Shown one piece after another: positions 42,466-50,461 of a DNA stretch of 50,461 nt. A program made the position numbers and the translations under genes. Numbering within the stretch: the stretch's first letter is position 1; each line of letters starts with the position of its first letter. Under the pieces are notes generated by a model that saw nothing but the letters and a program-made list of their open reading frames with translations, did no database searches and had not been told where the DNA came from. The stretch covers positions 1 to 50,461 of the forward strand of contig JAKSYS010000468.1 in NCBI GenBank assembly GCA_022925895.1, read 5' to 3'. The stretch comes from Fragilaria crotonensis (lineage: Eukaryota > Bacillariophyta > Fragilariophyceae > Fragilariales > Fragilariaceae).

Positions 42466-44116
42466 GAGATTGGGTCGGGGTATCGGCCGTCAGGGTACCC
42501 GAGTATTTCGTACAGGCTGATTATGCTTGCGGCTGCTGCTCTGTGCATCAGTTCGGAGATGTCCCCGTACATGTTGTCGTCAACATGATGATTGTACCTC
42601 GGGGAAATGCGGTTTCCTTGTTTGTCAAAAACTCCTCGATTTTTTGAGTCGGGAATTGCTGTTGCAAATTGTTCTCGTTCGGCTTCGGTTGCTGGGGGAG
42701 CAAAAGATATTTGAGGCATGTACTTTGCGGCGCGTTCGATGATATCAGGTTCATGCCACAATGTTTGGGCCAATTGTTGGCGGGCTCTGGCTAGGGGCTC
42801 CCAGTTTGATGGGCTTGTTGTTCCCCCGAAATTGACACCGGTGTGCATGATCAGGGTTTCATGGGAGATTGCGCTGTGCATAGCCACGAGGTTGGGGTTA
42901 TACTTTACTCGGGAAATGCGCATTGACATCGTCGTCACCTGTGTGGCGATCGTTTCTTGGGTATGAAATAGCTAAATTCCAGTGCCAGATGCAGAATTGG
43001 TGGAACGAGTCTGCGAAATGAAGAGCTGGCTCATTGACTTTGCTCGTCCAATCGTTGATTGCATGTGCTCCGGCCCATGGGCGAAAGCTACAATCGGAAA
43101 CGGGACGTGGTTTGCGCCTGTGGTGCAGGATGTCGACGAGTCCTTGCGGCGTTAGGTGGGTGTTCAAGGTAAAATGGACTAATGCTGGGTCCATGATCAA
43201 GGTCAGTCCTCGCTTGCTCTGTTTGACGATTGTGCTTTCGAATGCTTTCGGATTTTCTTTCGCTGACTTGTGGTTCCCATATTTCAGGTAGGCATTGAAA
43301 TTTTCTTGAGTTGCCTCCGCATTGCAATGCAGGAGCTCCAGTTGTGAGGATTCTGTGCACATCGTCGTACACGTCGAGTGTTAGCACCGGTTTCAGTTTG
43401 GCCAAAACTTTTTTAATGTCGATATGTTGGTTTACATGGGGCCCCCCAATGAAGCGAACAACTGTTGCCATGTCGCCATTATAGTGCAGAGCACACGCTG
43501 AAGTCATCGCTTTCCAGTCTTCTCGGATGGTGGCGGTGTTTTCCCAGTCGGTTTGGTATCCTTGTAAACTTCGGAAATCGAGTGGAACATATTTTTTTCT
43601 GAGTTGTTGCAGTTGTCGGACGCGGTATGATGCCTTTTCCAGTACTTTGGTTGCACGACAGGACAGGAAACCGCTTTTTAAAAGCGGCAGTAAAATGTGA
43701 CAGAACGATTTTGCAGCATAGAACGATTGATGCAATGAGTCCTTACCGAATGGTTGGTTGAGTTGGATTTGCACGCTGGTTGGGAGGATTGTTGAAACGA
43801 AATTTTCGAGTCGCCGGGTGGTAAGTTTGCCTGGTTGGAGCCATAATGCTTGCGGTGGGGTTGGGTTTTGTGTGAGGCTTGCTGCGGAGGTGCTCGCATT
43901 CGATGTTTCCAGCATGTTTTTGTCAGAGTATTTAATACATTCTGAAATGACAGGCGGTAAATCTGAGGTCGCGTTTCTCGAATTTTGTGGAGACTTTTGC
44001 GTGTCTTGGTTCGGTACTGGGAGGAGCGGTACTGGTGCTGGTACTATCACATTTGTGTCGGCAGGTACATTTTGGGCGAGAGCTGTATACTGATGTGGTG
44101 TCTTTGTGAGTGGCAT
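42309..44116 (-). pseudogene. YR element: pol N-terminal region and reverse transcriptase
   Basis: From the ATG at 44116 a proline/threonine-rich leader and a helical domain (to about 43400) precede the RT. Recognisable RT parts, spread over three frames: TPQGLVDILHHRRKPRPVSDCSFRP (fingers) near 43165-43085, motif A GDDDVNAHF followed after an indel by VKYNPNLVAMHS (near 42925-42880), motif B VNFGGTTSPSNWEPLARA (near 42840-42790), and motif C HVDDNMYGDI (near 42585-42555). Motif C reads VDDN rather than the usual YVDD or FADD. Frame changes occur near 43330, 42910 and 42420. Confidence 0.78.
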
Positions 44117-44276
44117 CCGGACATGATGTGTTGGAGGAATTGCTAGTTGGTGACTTTTCAAGAGGAGCGGTACTACGGTGTAAGTACGAACGAAGTTTGG
44201 AATGTGAGTTTTTTTATTTTTGGTTTTATCGGCTCACTTTGTTCGGCATGCAGATTAAGTTGAGATTGTTGTTTAG

Positions 44277-45242
44277 TTACCTGTTGGGTTTGCCCAAGTG
44301 GCTGCTTCGGTTGTCCATTCGACTGAAGCTTGGGATTGGACCCAGGAAACCATTTTGTTTCTGATTTCGTCGCTCACAGCGTTCGTGAGGTTGTGTGGGA
44401 AATGAAAGAAACTGCACGTTGGATAAGTGCATTGTTTGCCTTCGTAGGCGCTGCGGCACAGGGAGGGTGAACTTATTGGGTCTGGTGGGATGTGGGAAGA
44501 TCGGACCTGGGTGGAGCAGCTTTGTTGTTGGGTCTCCTGCGATCTGTTTAAGGATTGTTTTTCCTTGTGGGGTTGGCTGCCCGGGGATGTTGTCGATTAA
44601 ACTGCTGGGGTTTGGGGTCCCCGTTGTTGGAGTGCGGGGAATGCGGTTGTTAGTTGCAGTTCCTGTGCCGGTTCCGGTTCTTGTTTTTGTTGTTGGCGAC
44701 TCACCAGGGACGTCGGCTTGAGCTGGTCGTTTCTTTGGAGGTTCGGGTGGTTGGAACGATTTAAAGATGAAAGATGCCTCTTTGTAAGGTCCTGCGAGCA
44801 TGGTTAGAATCGTGCTTTGGAGATTGAGTCGGAGTTGTTTGCCTTGCAATTGTGGGAACGTAAAGATGTCCGGCGAAATGGTTCCGGTAGATAAAGCTTC
44901 ATGGTATCCTGGGCGGCGTGCAATAGCTACAAAGCCGGCCACTGTGGAGGTAAGGTCTTGGACGACGTTGAACATGAGTTCTTTAGCGTTGCGATGGACG
45001 TTGAACCATTTTCGTCCTTCCGATGTTCTCATGATTTTGTCGAATTCGACAATTTCGGACCAAATTGTTGGTGGGTTTTCTTCGTTGATTGTGACGATTG
45101 TATTCATGAGGCAATAGAAATTGCCGATGGTTGTGTTGATGTCTTCGATGCTTGTCATTTTTCCGAAGTGGTAGAGGTCAGTTGTCTTGGCGATGGTGCG
45201 TGCGCTGGACTCTTCGACTTGCTCTTGTTGTGTGACTCGCAT
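44277..45242 (-). pseudogene. YR element: second gag-like ORF with CCCH finger in an alternate frame
   Basis: Residues after about 30 are helical (DINTTIGNFYCLMNTIV to FVAIARRPGYHEALS), followed by a Pro/Thr/Gly-rich hinge. Near 44450 the frame reads QRLRRQTMHLSN, but the neighbouring frame reads CRSAYEGKQCTYPTCSFFH (44453-44397). This is a good CCCH zinc finger, C-x8-C-x4-C-x3-H, so a one-base indel upstream of it is likely. A nucleic-acid-binding finger fits a Gag role. The start of this ORF overlaps the first gag ORF by 88 bp; there is no obvious ATG at 45242, and the first clear Met is at MTSIEDINTT. Confidence 0.7.
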
Positions 45243-46738
45243 GGCTCCTCCATGCGGGTTTTATATTCGGCTGTCCATGTTCGGGCGGGTGCGAGATGGT
45301 GGAATGCGAAATGGGTTTTGATTCCTTCGGGTTGGAGGACGGTGTGTTGGTGGGCCCATGTGGCCGTCCGAATGGCGGCTGTGAGTGGTTGGTCGAACAG
45401 CTCAGCTTGTAGGTTGCTTGCTGAAGCGAAACGGTTGTCGAGGTTGTGCATCTCTGATGCGACTGCTTCAATAGCAGATTGGAGGAGTCTGGTTGCTTTG
45501 CTGTTCTTGTTTGCTTTTAGGACTTGGATGAAGCTGCTGTCGAGGACAGCTTTTTTGAACTTTTTGGTGACTGTTCCGTCTTCGTTTGTTTCGTTGATGA
45601 TGTTTGCGAAGAGGATTTCGTAAAAACTCTGGTGCTCCTTTGCTTCGCTTGCCTGTTCGCGTTCGGTGCTCGTCATTGTTTTGGATGAGTTTTCAGTGAT
45701 GGCGGAGGTTAGGCCAATGAGGATAGCTTCGACGTTGCTAGTTGGTGTGATGGCTGCTGCTGTTTCAGATCTTTCTGGCAAATGCTTTGGTGGAGTTGTG
45801 AATGCAACTCGTCGAGTTAGTTTGCTCCCATACACTATATGCTTTGTCTTTGGCGGCGAGAACGTTGCTTGTGACTTTTCGGTACAATGGGTCGTTCGAG
45901 TTAGGAAATTGACGATTACTGTAAAACGGCTGACGATGTTGGTTTCTGGAGTGAAGACTTCAGAATCGAGGTTGGCGTATGTGAAAAGGGTATCCCGGGC
46001 TTGGATAGAGTAGTTTTGGAGGTTGGTAACTCCATACTTGATGGAATCGAACCACAAGTAGAATTCATCCAAATTTGGGGCGCCAGTCATGTCTTTGATG
46101 GGTTCGGTTGTGGTTGTGTTGATGATAGTGTCCTTGGGGATACTATACCCACCGGAGAAAGGGAAGATTTTTGGGATGAGTGTAATGCATGGTGCGTCGT
46201 CAGGGTCACTGATTTCGAGTCCGAGGCGATCGGGGCCTGGAGGAATTACAGCTTCTCCGTCTGCTGGAGCTGGTGCATCTTCGGAGATTGGGTCAGAGGT
46301 AGAGATTGCCATGTTGAGGAGAGTTGGAAGACTCTTCATTGCTGCGACTGTAATGCATTGCCCTTTGACATCCCTCATACGGATGGTTACTGGGCAAATG
46401 ATATCCATCGCGTCCCCGAGGGAACCGGCGAAGACTGCATCAGTTCCTTTGGCCGTTGGGAATGGACAGGAGAGTACAGTGAGAGTTGGAGATCCGTTTG
46501 GCACATCCATGAGGAAAGCCATCTGGTTGACGAGACCGCTGTCACAGAGGTTAGCGAGGCGGGCGTCAGCTGGCAGATCCTTGGAAAACGTAGATGCGAT
46601 GCGGAGAGCTTGGGTAGGATCAGCTGCGTAAGCGTTTGCGAAGCTGTTGAGCTTTGCGTCGCTGGCGGCTTGGTGGGCGAGGTCACGAAGGGTTGGTTCG
46701 ATCATCGGGTTTGGGACGGTTGGGTCGATAGTCAACAT
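45155..46738 (-). CDS. YR element: first ORF, gag-like
   Basis: A 527-residue ORF from the ATG at 46738 (MLTIDPTVPNPMIEP). I recognise no named domain. It lies at the 5' end of the element, is rich in Thr/Ala/Pro, has a globular N-terminal half (LAHQAASDAKLNSFANAY, ITVAAMKSLPTLLNMAIS, LDEFYLWFDSIKYGVTNL), and ends in a basic Ser/Lys tail (HNKSKSKSPAHAPSPRQ). These features and its position suggest a capsid-type Gag. The function is inferred from place in the element only. Confidence 0.6.
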   Translation of the reverse strand: MLTIDPTVPNPMIEPTLRDLAHQAASDAKLNSFANAYAADPTQALRIASTFSKDLPADARLANLCDSGLVNQMAFLMDVPNGSPTLTVLSCPFPTAKGTDAVFAGSLGDAMDIICPVTIRMRDVKGQCITVAAMKSLPTLLNMAISTSDPISEDAPAPADGEAVIPPGPDRLGLEISDPDDAPCITLIPKIFPFSGGYSIPKDTIINTTTTEPIKDMTGAPNLDEFYLWFDSIKYGVTNLQNYSIQARDTLFTYANLDSEVFTPETNIVSRFTVIVNFLTRTTHCTEKSQATFSPPKTKHIVYGSKLTRRVAFTTPPKHLPERSETAAAITPTSNVEAILIGLTSAITENSSKTMTSTEREQASEAKEHQSFYEILFANIINETNEDGTVTKKFKKAVLDSSFIQVLKANKNSKATRLLQSAIEAVASEMHNLDNRFASASNLQAELFDQPLTAAIRTATWAHQHTVLQPEGIKTHFAFHHLAPARTWTAEYKTRMEEPCESHNKSKSKSPAHAPSPRQLTSTTSEK

Positions 46739-47915
46739 AGTTAACTTGGCTTATGGATGCTTTGGAGGCTTGGACGGATTGCTGAGATTGCTTTTTTTGT
46801 GAGAGTTGTGGTCGAAGTGGGTTTGTTTCACACTTTCGTATGCTTTGGGGGTAGAGATTGTAGTAGGAATTGGTTGTGTGTCTGGGGCTCAATAATGAAA
46901 GTGGGTTTCGATTTATATATAGAGCTACTCGTGATTGTGTGTTTCGGGTGTGTTGGATATCCGTGTGTTTTTGGAATAGCATGAAATTTCATTGTTTTGT
47001 TTTTGCGGTCATTGTGGCCTTAGTTTTTCAACGAGCTTTTAATGCTATTTAGTCTATTTTGGTTGTTATCGATAGCTTACTTAAGGGATTTACTGTGATA
47101 TATAATTGTAAGTAGCACAATTATTTAAAGGTGATACATGTGTATGACATTTCGATTGTTGTATCTAGATGTTTAGTATGGGTGGATATGGGTTTGTACG
47201 GAAGTTTGTACTTGCAATCGTATGTGCTAGTGTTATATTATCAGTATGTGTGTTTGGAGTTTTTTACTCGGAAGTGAGCGGGTTTTTCGGAAATGGCGGC
47301 GCCATCATCATGGGATACTTGATTGATGTTTGTTGGTCAGTAGAGACTCGGAATAGTGCCTTTATAGCACTATTGGCTTGGAGACTGTGTTTTGATCATC
47401 GGTTGGTCGATGTTTTGTTGGAAATCGCAGGATTGGGGTTGTTGTTCGATGCTTTATCAGAACATTTTTTGGCGGCGGCGCCGATCGCAGGATTGTGTGT
47501 TGTTGGAGGGTTGTTCGCTATGAACATTTTGCAGTTTACCACACTTAATGTGGGTTTTTGTTTTATTTGTTTGTTGTGCTCGTAAGATAGCGAAAAAATG
47601 GTTAGGCAGATGTATCATCACCATTGCCATCGATTCGGTCACTCTTGAGAAAAGTGAGTGATTCGAGTCTCCATCCAAATACCGTCATTTGCCGCCAGTT
47701 GTACTGTGTTGTACTACTGGCTGTCCTTGGTCCGTCGGTCTCCACTCCATAGCAACTATGTCTGTAGGGCACTTGTAATGTACTGTTGCGCTAGTACGCT
47801 TACTGCTGTATTGCCTACAGTCTTATCTGTAAAAGGGACACGGGACATGGGACAAACCAACACATGAAACATGAAACCACTCACTTGCCAGTAACGAACG
47901 CAAACGTCTGTGGCC
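46739..47915. other. 5' non-coding end of the YR element and upstream region of the GGTase gene
   Basis: No gene is supported. 46739-47590 is T/G-rich like the element and probably its 5' non-coding region. It holds a ~75-bp imperfect direct repeat (atcgcaggattg...gttgttcg near 47424-47453 and 47487-47519) and the string ttgattgatgtttgtt at 47319-47334. From about 47650 composition returns to host-like, with GTAC-bearing words (agttgtactgtgttgtactactgg) about 200 bp upstream of the next ATG. An open frame at 47169-47585 is discussed under rejected items. Confidence 0.45.
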
Positions 47916-48962
47916 ATGGACACTCCTCCCTTTGACCGGAAACGCCACATCAAGTACTTCAGCGCCTGCCTAAGATACCTCCCAAGCGCATACGATCGAC
48001 TGGATACTAATCGATTGACGTTGATACACTTCGCCGTGCATTCGTTGGATCTATTAAATGCCCTTCCGTCGTACAATTCCGACCAATGCTTGACGGAAGA
48101 ACAAATGTCCCAACAAATCATTCAGAAAGAAGTAATCATCGACTGGATCTACTCCTTACAATTATCCACTGGTGGATTCGTCGGAGGTACATTTCTCGGA
48201 CCCGACGAACACAACCACACTCACAGTCATGTTGCGATGACGTACACGGCCTTGTGCACGTTGGCCGCATTGGGAGACGACCTGTCGCGGGTCGACAAAC
48301 CCAAGGCTGTGGCATCGTTGAAAGGACTACAACGTCCGGATGGATCGTTCCAATGCATTCAAGTGGGATCAGAAAATGATATGAGATTCCTGTATTGTGC
48401 TTGCGTCATATCGTACCTACTGAATGACTGGACGGCTATTGACAGGGACAGGGCTGTTGGCTTTGTGCAGTCTTGTATTGCGTACGATGGTGGAATCTCG
48501 CTTATTCCAGGACAAGAAGGACACGGAGGCTCCACCTTTTGTGGGGTTGCTGTGTTGATGCTATTGGACCGTATGGACGTGTTGGATTCGGATCTGTTAG
48601 TCCATTGGTGTGTTCATCGTCAAGTCGCAGGTATGCAGGGCCGCCCAAACAAGGCGGAAGATACGTGCTACTCATATTGGATTGGCGCGACTCTTATTTT
48701 ATTGGGACGGGCCGATCTGTTGGACAACCAAGAGCTTCGCCGCTATGTTCTTAAGTGTCAAACACAAATGGGCGGATTCAGCAAAGTTATGGGGTCAAAT
48801 CCAGATATTATGCACGCCTTTTACAGCATGTCATGGCTGAGCCTATCGTCGGCTTACAACGAAGATGAGGAGGAGGAAATGCATCTCAAGGAAATGAATT
48901 GCACTGTTGGGATTTGCCAAGATAGGATGCAAGTCTTCCATTGTGCACGTGAGGTACCATAG
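47916..48962 (+). CDS. PGGT1B: Protein geranylgeranyltransferase type I, beta subunit
   Basis: 348 residues. With an alpha subunit (not in this window) it attaches geranylgeranyl to CaaX cysteines of Rho/Rac-type GTPases in the cytosol. The ATG at 47916 lies in gccATGg context. The alpha-alpha barrel repeats show their Gly-Gly motifs: STGGFVGG (84-91), RPDGSFQC (140-147), YDGGISLIPGQEGHGGSTFCG (190-210), MQGRPNKAEDTCYSYWIGATL (240-260) and MGGFSKVMGSNPDIMHAFYSMSWLSL (285-310). Zinc ligands are Asp249, Cys251 and His300. The sequence GGFSKVMGSNPDIMHAFYS and the lack of the Rab-type D-G-G-x-A pattern favour type I over farnesyl or Rab transferases. The ORF is intact. Its stop is 119 bp from that of the convergent ZIP gene. 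Confidence 0.92.
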   Translation: MDTPPFDRKRHIKYFSACLRYLPSAYDRLDTNRLTLIHFAVHSLDLLNALPSYNSDQCLTEEQMSQQIIQKEVIIDWIYSLQLSTGGFVGGTFLGPDEHNHTHSHVAMTYTALCTLAALGDDLSRVDKPKAVASLKGLQRPDGSFQCIQVGSENDMRFLYCACVISYLLNDWTAIDRDRAVGFVQSCIAYDGGISLIPGQEGHGGSTFCGVAVLMLLDRMDVLDSDLLVHWCVHRQVAGMQGRPNKAEDTCYSYWIGATLILLGRADLLDNQELRRYVLKCQTQMGGFSKVMGSNPDIMHAFYSMSWLSLSSAYNEDEEEEMHLKEMNCTVGICQDRMQVFHCAREVP

Positions 48963-49081
48963 TCCAAGCAATGCCTAAGGGTGCAAAAGCAAATCCAATA
49001 AGTGAGGGCCTGCTTTTTCAATTAAGTGGACTTTCGTGGTGAGCATGATACATCATGCATATCTGCATATCCCATGTTGGG

Positions 49082-50265
49082 TCACATAGTCATTTCCGTT
49101 GCAGTCATTATGACGATACCGCAGATGGTCCCAGCCACCAAGTGTTGGTGGCCCAACGACGTGTGCCGTTTCGCTTCTGGAAACAGCTCATACATCGCCA
49201 CCATGATCATGATTCCCGCAACGAAGGCAAGCACGTTCTCCATATTGAAAAATGTTGATTCGTCCTTTAGTTTTGAAACATCTCGTAGGAAATAGAGGGC
49301 CACGAACGCTCCCAATGGCTCGGCAAGTCCAGAGAGGCTTGCCAAAGCGAACCCCAACCATGGACTGTCTGGCCGCGCGGCTAAGCAAGGTATGGCAATG
49401 GCGATGCCTTCCGGAATGTTGTGAATCATGATACCAATGGTGACGGTAATGCCCAGCTTACGGGATTCCAGTGCCGAGGCTGCCACGGCCAAGCCTTCTG
49501 GAAAATTATGTAGCAGGAGGGAGACGAAGAGCAACATGGCGACTCGCCAGGCACGCTTTTCATCATTGCTGGTGAGATCAGCCCCACTGACCATTGGGTG
49601 AAGGAATTGGTAGTGTTGTTGCTCGGAGCTTCAAACTTCTTGCGACTTCGGGCACCACTAGACGCTTGCGACTTGATTGAGTCCCATTGGAGCGGGTCGA
49701 TGAAATTACCAGTGGCGTCGACATTTGTTGTGATCGCTTCGCCACCAACGAACGCTTTCTTACTATTCAAGTCGTCCTTCTTACGAATTCGAATCGCAGC
49801 AGTCTTGGATTTAACTCGTTGCTCCTGTAAAGCTTTCTCGGCATCATCCAAATCATCGTCTATTACGGTCAACAACATGGATAGTTTCTCCTCCGACGGA
49901 ACTCTAGGGTTGTTTTTCAGTTCGACCTCGATGAGTTCCTCCGGCTCTGGAAACGCGAACCAGCTAAGCGCAAAATACAAGGTCCCTCCCATGCAGAATG
50001 CAACTAATCGCTGCAAGAATTGCTCCAAAGGAACAAAGATGCCATCGTCCGCAATTAGACATTCCGGTCCAATAGAGATGACAGATACCGTGACCATGAC
50101 GGAACCAGCGAGCGCCAGCGAGAAGCTCATGGTATTTGGAGAAACGATGCGATGATTGTTGGCATCTGTGGGATGGAAGAAGACAACGGCAGCCCCCAAA
50201 CAAGTGGACGCCCCGGCGAGACTGGCGAGGTAGAGTGGCATCCATGGGTCATCTTGTTCGAACAT
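49082..50265 (-). CDS. ZIP-family divalent metal transporter, one apparent 1-bp deletion
   Basis: ZIP proteins bring zinc, iron or manganese into the cytosol. Start chosen: ATG at 50265 (MFEQDDPWMPLYLASLAGASTCLG), directly before the first membrane helix; the open frame extends to 50457, but those residues look non-coding. The N-terminal half has three hydrophobic segments. A charged variable loop follows (about 49950-49620, with DDDLDDAEKALQEQ), then the C-terminal half with the metal-binding helices LLHNFPEGLAVAAS and MIHNIPEGIAIAIP, both with the H-N-x-P-E-G motif. The frame changes at about 49580-49586, in gtggggct, where one more G would join SFTQWSVG to ADLTSNDEKRAW. A consensus error in a homopolymer is likely. 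Without it the product would be about 394 residues. The HNxPEG pairs place it near the GufA/ZupT-like ZIPs. Target membrane not determined. Confidence 0.88.
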
Positions 50266-50461
50266 TCGAATGGTTTCGTCAAACGAGAGGCCAATCCAAT
50301 CCGCGGCTACCTGATGGGTCAGACCAACAGCAGGGCTTAGCTGAGGGCAGAATGGGATTGCCTTGTTTGTAAGGGCGCAAGATGCACTGTGAACAAGATG
50401 AATGTTTGAAGGCCAAACTCCAGGGTGCACTCTCATCTCCCACAAGGCATTTTGCATGTTG

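Larger units (their letters stand above)
40241..46738 (-). mobile_element. Tyrosine-recombinase (DIRS/Ngaro-order) retrotransposon, decayed or indel-ridden
   Basis: The coding order on the minus strand is gag-like ORFs, reverse transcriptase, RNase H, tyrosine recombinase. Reverse transcriptase plus tyrosine recombinase, and no DDE integrase or aspartic protease, define YR retrotransposons. I see no Dam-type methyltransferase, which many DIRS elements carry, so it is closer to a Ngaro-type gene set. The five main ORFs overlap in different frames. Two overlaps are ~85-88 bp (46738-45155 with 45242-44277, and 42465-41293 with 41377-40241); RT motif A and the RT/RNase H link are broken by indels. 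The plus strand is strongly T/G-rich throughout, unlike host genes. Coordinates are the coding limits; the termini are not established. Confidence 0.85.

Noticed and set aside
44901..46744. Long plus-strand open frames opposite the YR gag ORFs (44901-45623 and 46001-46744)
   Set aside because: They mirror real minus-strand coding sequence with biased composition; no domain is seen on the plus strand.
47169..47585. 138-residue hydrophobic open frame on the plus strand
   Set aside because: It lies in the T/G-rich non-coding end of the YR element, where T-rich codons give hydrophobic residues and stops are rare on that strand. It contains an imperfect direct repeat and no recognisable motif.
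50266..50457. 64-residue N-terminal extension of the ZIP protein
   Set aside because: An ATG exists at 50457, but the added residues look non-coding and carry no clear signal peptide, whereas MFEQDDPW at 50265 directly precedes the first helix. Not excluded.

Overview
The window looks like nuclear DNA of a diatom, probably a pennate one. Evidence: several host proteins begin with a signal peptide followed by a phenylalanine-centred ASAFAP-like motif, as in stramenopile plastid targeting. The ABCG gene has short GT-AG introns of about 66-102 bp. There is a single-domain six-helix voltage-gated cation channel of the EukCat kind, and there are Ty1/copia elements resembling diatom CoDi families. 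The species cannot be named from sequence alone.

Layout. 219-968 (+) is a plastid-type membrane protein of unknown function, convergent with an ABCG half-transporter (1240-3567, -). Copia element A (4350-17981, -) has a 5-bp target duplication and is split by a 5.6-kb non-coding insertion (5452-11067) with an 8-bp duplication; that insertion carries a ~188-bp satellite array and a 2-kb palindrome. Next come mevalonate kinase (18182-19454, +) and an Mpv17/PMP22-family protein (19779-20444, +), facing a secreted subtilisin (20586-22235, -) and a plastid-type serine acetyltransferase homologue (22787-23932, -). 24486-25385 (-) is a truncated PIF/Harbinger transposase fused to a copia RNase H tail. 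An organellar-type 5'-3' exonuclease (26044-27942, +) lies 30 bp from the end of the cation channel (27973-29103, -). Copia element B (29238-37289, +) is followed by a MEKHLA-domain protein (37529-38124, +), which converges with an Hsp70-interacting (Hip-type) co-chaperone (38247-39287, -). A decayed tyrosine-recombinase retrotransposon fills 40241-46738 (-). The window ends with the geranylgeranyltransferase-I beta subunit (47916-48962, +) converging on a ZIP metal transporter (49082-50265, -).

How it hangs together. Host genes form convergent groups with short 3' gaps (30-270 bp). All four transposable-element blocks lie in the divergent 5'-5' spaces between groups, which are also rich in the tetranucleotide GTAC. 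Mevalonate kinase and geranylgeranyltransferase both belong to isoprenoid metabolism, but their proximity is probably chance. No operon-like pathway cluster is seen.

Most coding interruptions (ABCG, mevalonate kinase, ZIP, MEKHLA, both copia copies, the tyrosine-recombinase element) look like one- or two-base indels, often in homopolymers. Several may be residual long-read consensus errors rather than true mutations. No tRNA, rRNA or CRISPR array was recognised.
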